Of a DNA stretch of 7,864 nucleotides, positions 6,514 to 7,864 are shown in pieces. The notes under the pieces were generated by a model. It was not told the DNA's origin, searched no databases, and saw only the letters and a list, made by a program, of their open reading frames with translations. Both the position numbers and the translations under genes were made by a program. How positions within the stretch are numbered: position 1 is the stretch's first letter; every line of letters starts with the position of its first letter. Origin of the DNA: Planctomycetaceae bacterium UBA6163 (GTDB taxonomy: Bacteria; Planctomycetota; Planctomycetia; Pirellulales; Pirellulaceae); the NCBI GenBank assembly GCA_002428205.1, contig DIUH01000330.1:1-7864 (forward strand), in the 5' to 3' direction.

Positions 6514-7864
6514 ATGCCGTCGTCGGTTCGCGATTTTTGGTCGACACTCGTCCGTTTGCGTTTGGTTGATGCGCCGATGGCTGAGCAGATGGCGCGGCAA
6601 TTGGATGCTGCGGGGGCTGACGATCCGGTCAAGGTTGCCAAATCCTTGATGGCTCAAAAGTGGTTGACCAAGTTCCAGGCAAAGCGATTGTTGGCCGACC
6701 GCGGCGACGAGCTGGTGCAAGGGAACTTTCTGGTGCTGGACCGAGCGGAAACGGCGCCGCTGAGGCGTTGGTTTCGGGCTCGTCCATTCGATTCGCCGAC
6801 AGAATATTTTATCTATCCGTGCAGCGCGGCGGCCGATTCGCGTTCACCGATCGATTTCGCTTGGTTGCAACCGCACACGGTGGTTTACGCCGCGGGCCTG
6901 CAAACGATTCACGTCGTCGAAACCGCAGCGGCCAATCCGGCGATCGGTTCGCCGTGGCGAGGTTTGGTGGTCAGCGAGTTGCCGCTTGGTAAATCGTTGA
7001 CCGATTGGCTGGCGTTGATGGGGCCGATCGGATTTGCCAGCGCCGTGGCGCTGGGCGAAGTGGTCGGCGGTGCCCTAGCAGCGATGCACGCCGCAGGGCT
7101 GTTTCATGGCGGATTGCGTCCCGGACGAGTTTGGATTGCGGACGATTCGAGCGTCTATCTGCTGCGGACCGCTAGTGGACCGCCGATTTTCCCGGGTGCT
7201 GCGGTTCAGCCGCCTTACGATTGGTTTGACGACGATGGCCAAGCGGCCGCTTTTTCGGCTCCCGAATGGCTGGCCGGTCAATCACATGCCGACGCCCGAT
7301 CAGACGTTTATTCGCTCGGCGCGTTGATCTACCACGTCGCGACCGGCCGCACCGTAACGCCTGGCGAATTGCCGGGTGACGTGGCCGCGGCAGTTGCCGC
7401 AGGTGCCAGCGGCGATCCGCTGTTGCGGGTTTTGGGAGCAACGTTGGCGGCCAGTGCGGATCAGCGATTCCAGGATGTGCCAAGTTTTTTACAGGCGCTT
7501 GCTGCGGTCCAGTCGATGCTGGCGTCTCAGCCCACTGTCCAGCAACCGGTTGTCGAGCCAGCCGTTGTCCAGCAGCCGATTGTCGAACAAGCCGTTGTCG
7601 AACCACAGGTTGTTGAGCAAAAAGCCGCAACCCAATCGGAGATGCCCGCGGCTGCGGCACCACCAGTCGTCACGGAACAGCCGTTATCGAAACCGCGTCC
7701 AGAGGCGGCTGCGGTGAAGAAAGCGGACAAGCCCTCGCAGGCTGACAAGCCCAAGCCCACGGTAACTTCGGCAGCCGCACCAACCTCCGCGCCCACGAAG
7801 AAAGCCGAAAAGGCGGTTGCGGCCAGCAATTCGCAATCGTCAGCCAAAACGCCCGCTGTCGAAA
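6514..7864 (+). CDS. Protein kinase-like protein (predicted pseudokinase), C-terminus beyond window
   Basis: The frame is open from ATG 6514 to the right edge (450 residues so far); an in-frame TGA at 6478 and AGGGAG at 6497-6502 support this start. Residues 5-70 form a helical segment ending in KWLTKFQAKRLLADRG, like that ahead of many planctomycete Ser/Thr kinases. A degraded kinase fold follows. GNFLVLDRAE (70-79) replaces the glycine loop, and no VAIK-type lysine is seen. The catalytic loop reads HGGLRPGRVWI (198-208), so the catalytic Asp is Gly and the Asn is lost, and no DFG follows. The C-lobe is intact: SAPEW (248-252) and SDVYSLGALIY (263-273). Phosphotransfer is therefore unlikely; a scaffold or signalling role is inferred. 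From 341 comes a pentapeptide repeat, then an Ala/Pro/Lys-rich linker. There is no transmembrane segment in the visible part. Confidence 0.88.
   Translation, partial: MPSSVRDFWSTLVRLRLVDAPMAEQMARQLDAAGADDPVKVAKSLMAQKWLTKFQAKRLLADRGDELVQGNFLVLDRAETAPLRRWFRARPFDSPTEYFIYPCSAAADSRSPIDFAWLQPHTVVYAAGLQTIHVVETAAANPAIGSPWRGLVVSELPLGKSLTDWLALMGPIGFASAVALGEVVGGALAAMHAAGLFHGGLRPGRVWIADDSSVYLLRTASGPPIFPGAAVQPPYDWFDDDGQAAAFSAPEWLAGQSHADARSDVYSLGALIYHVATGRTVTPGELPGDVAAAVAAGASGDPLLRVLGATLAASADQRFQDVPSFLQALAAVQSMLASQPTVQQPVVEPAVVQQPIVEQAVVEPQVVEQKAATQSEMPAAAAPPVVTEQPLSKPRPEAAAVKKADKPSQADKPKPTVTSAAAPTSAPTKKAEKAVAASNSQSSAKTPAVE
7540..7614 (+). repeat. Five tandem 15-base units coding a pentapeptide repeat
   Basis: Five in-frame units encode QQPVV, EPAVV, QQPIV, EQAVV and EPQVV (residues 343-367 of the kinase-like protein), pattern [QE][QP]-x-[VI]-V. 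The DNA is conserved mainly at the GTTGTC-type Val-Val codons, with many silent and replacement differences, so the array is diverged rather than freshly duplicated. It links the kinase-like domain to a low-complexity tail and probably forms an extended linker. Confidence 0.8.

Noticed and set aside
5675..6547. Long minus-strand frame of 290 codons opposite purC
   Set aside because: Antisense shadow of a fully intact purC; long antisense frames are common in GC-rich coding DNA.
7527..7847. Minus-strand Ala/Thr/Gly/Cys-rich frame
   Set aside because: It is the reverse reading of the pentapeptide repeat and low-complexity linker of the kinase-like gene.

Overview
The window looks like chromosomal DNA from a planctomycete, most likely of the Pirellulaceae (Rhodopirellula and relatives). 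The reasons are a DUF6798-type membrane protein, a kinase-like protein with the helical N-terminal segment seen ahead of many planctomycete Ser/Thr kinases, a GH10-related cytoplasmic protein of planctomycete type, moderate GC content and loose gene packing with weak Shine-Dalgarno sites. This assignment is inferred from family resemblance; no database search was possible.

Layout, left to right. Positions 1-202 (minus) hold the start of a secreted protein that runs off the left edge. Positions 203-919 are gene-poor: several short frames compete and none is convincing. Positions 920-1624 (minus) encode a small protein with one membrane anchor and no recognised family. After a roughly 400-base divergent gap, 2036-3670 (plus) encodes a polytopic membrane protein of DUF6798 type. 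It converges on 3753-5237 (minus), a GH10-xylanase-like protein; a stem-loop lies between the two stop codons. A 260-base divergent spacer with a 13-base palindrome leads to purC at 5498-6424 (plus). From 6514 to the right edge (plus) runs a kinase-like protein whose catalytic residues are gone and whose C-terminal part turns into pentapeptide repeats and an Ala/Pro/Lys-rich linker.

Only purC has an assigned metabolic role (purine synthesis). The other genes do not form an obvious pathway: strands alternate and gaps are long, so most are probably single transcription units, with purC and the kinase-like gene the only possible pair. The most notable theme is that two neighbouring proteins, the GH10-like protein and the kinase-like protein, keep an enzyme fold but have lost the catalytic residues. 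I see no mobile element, CRISPR array, rRNA or tRNA, and no evidence for a new defence or biosynthetic system.
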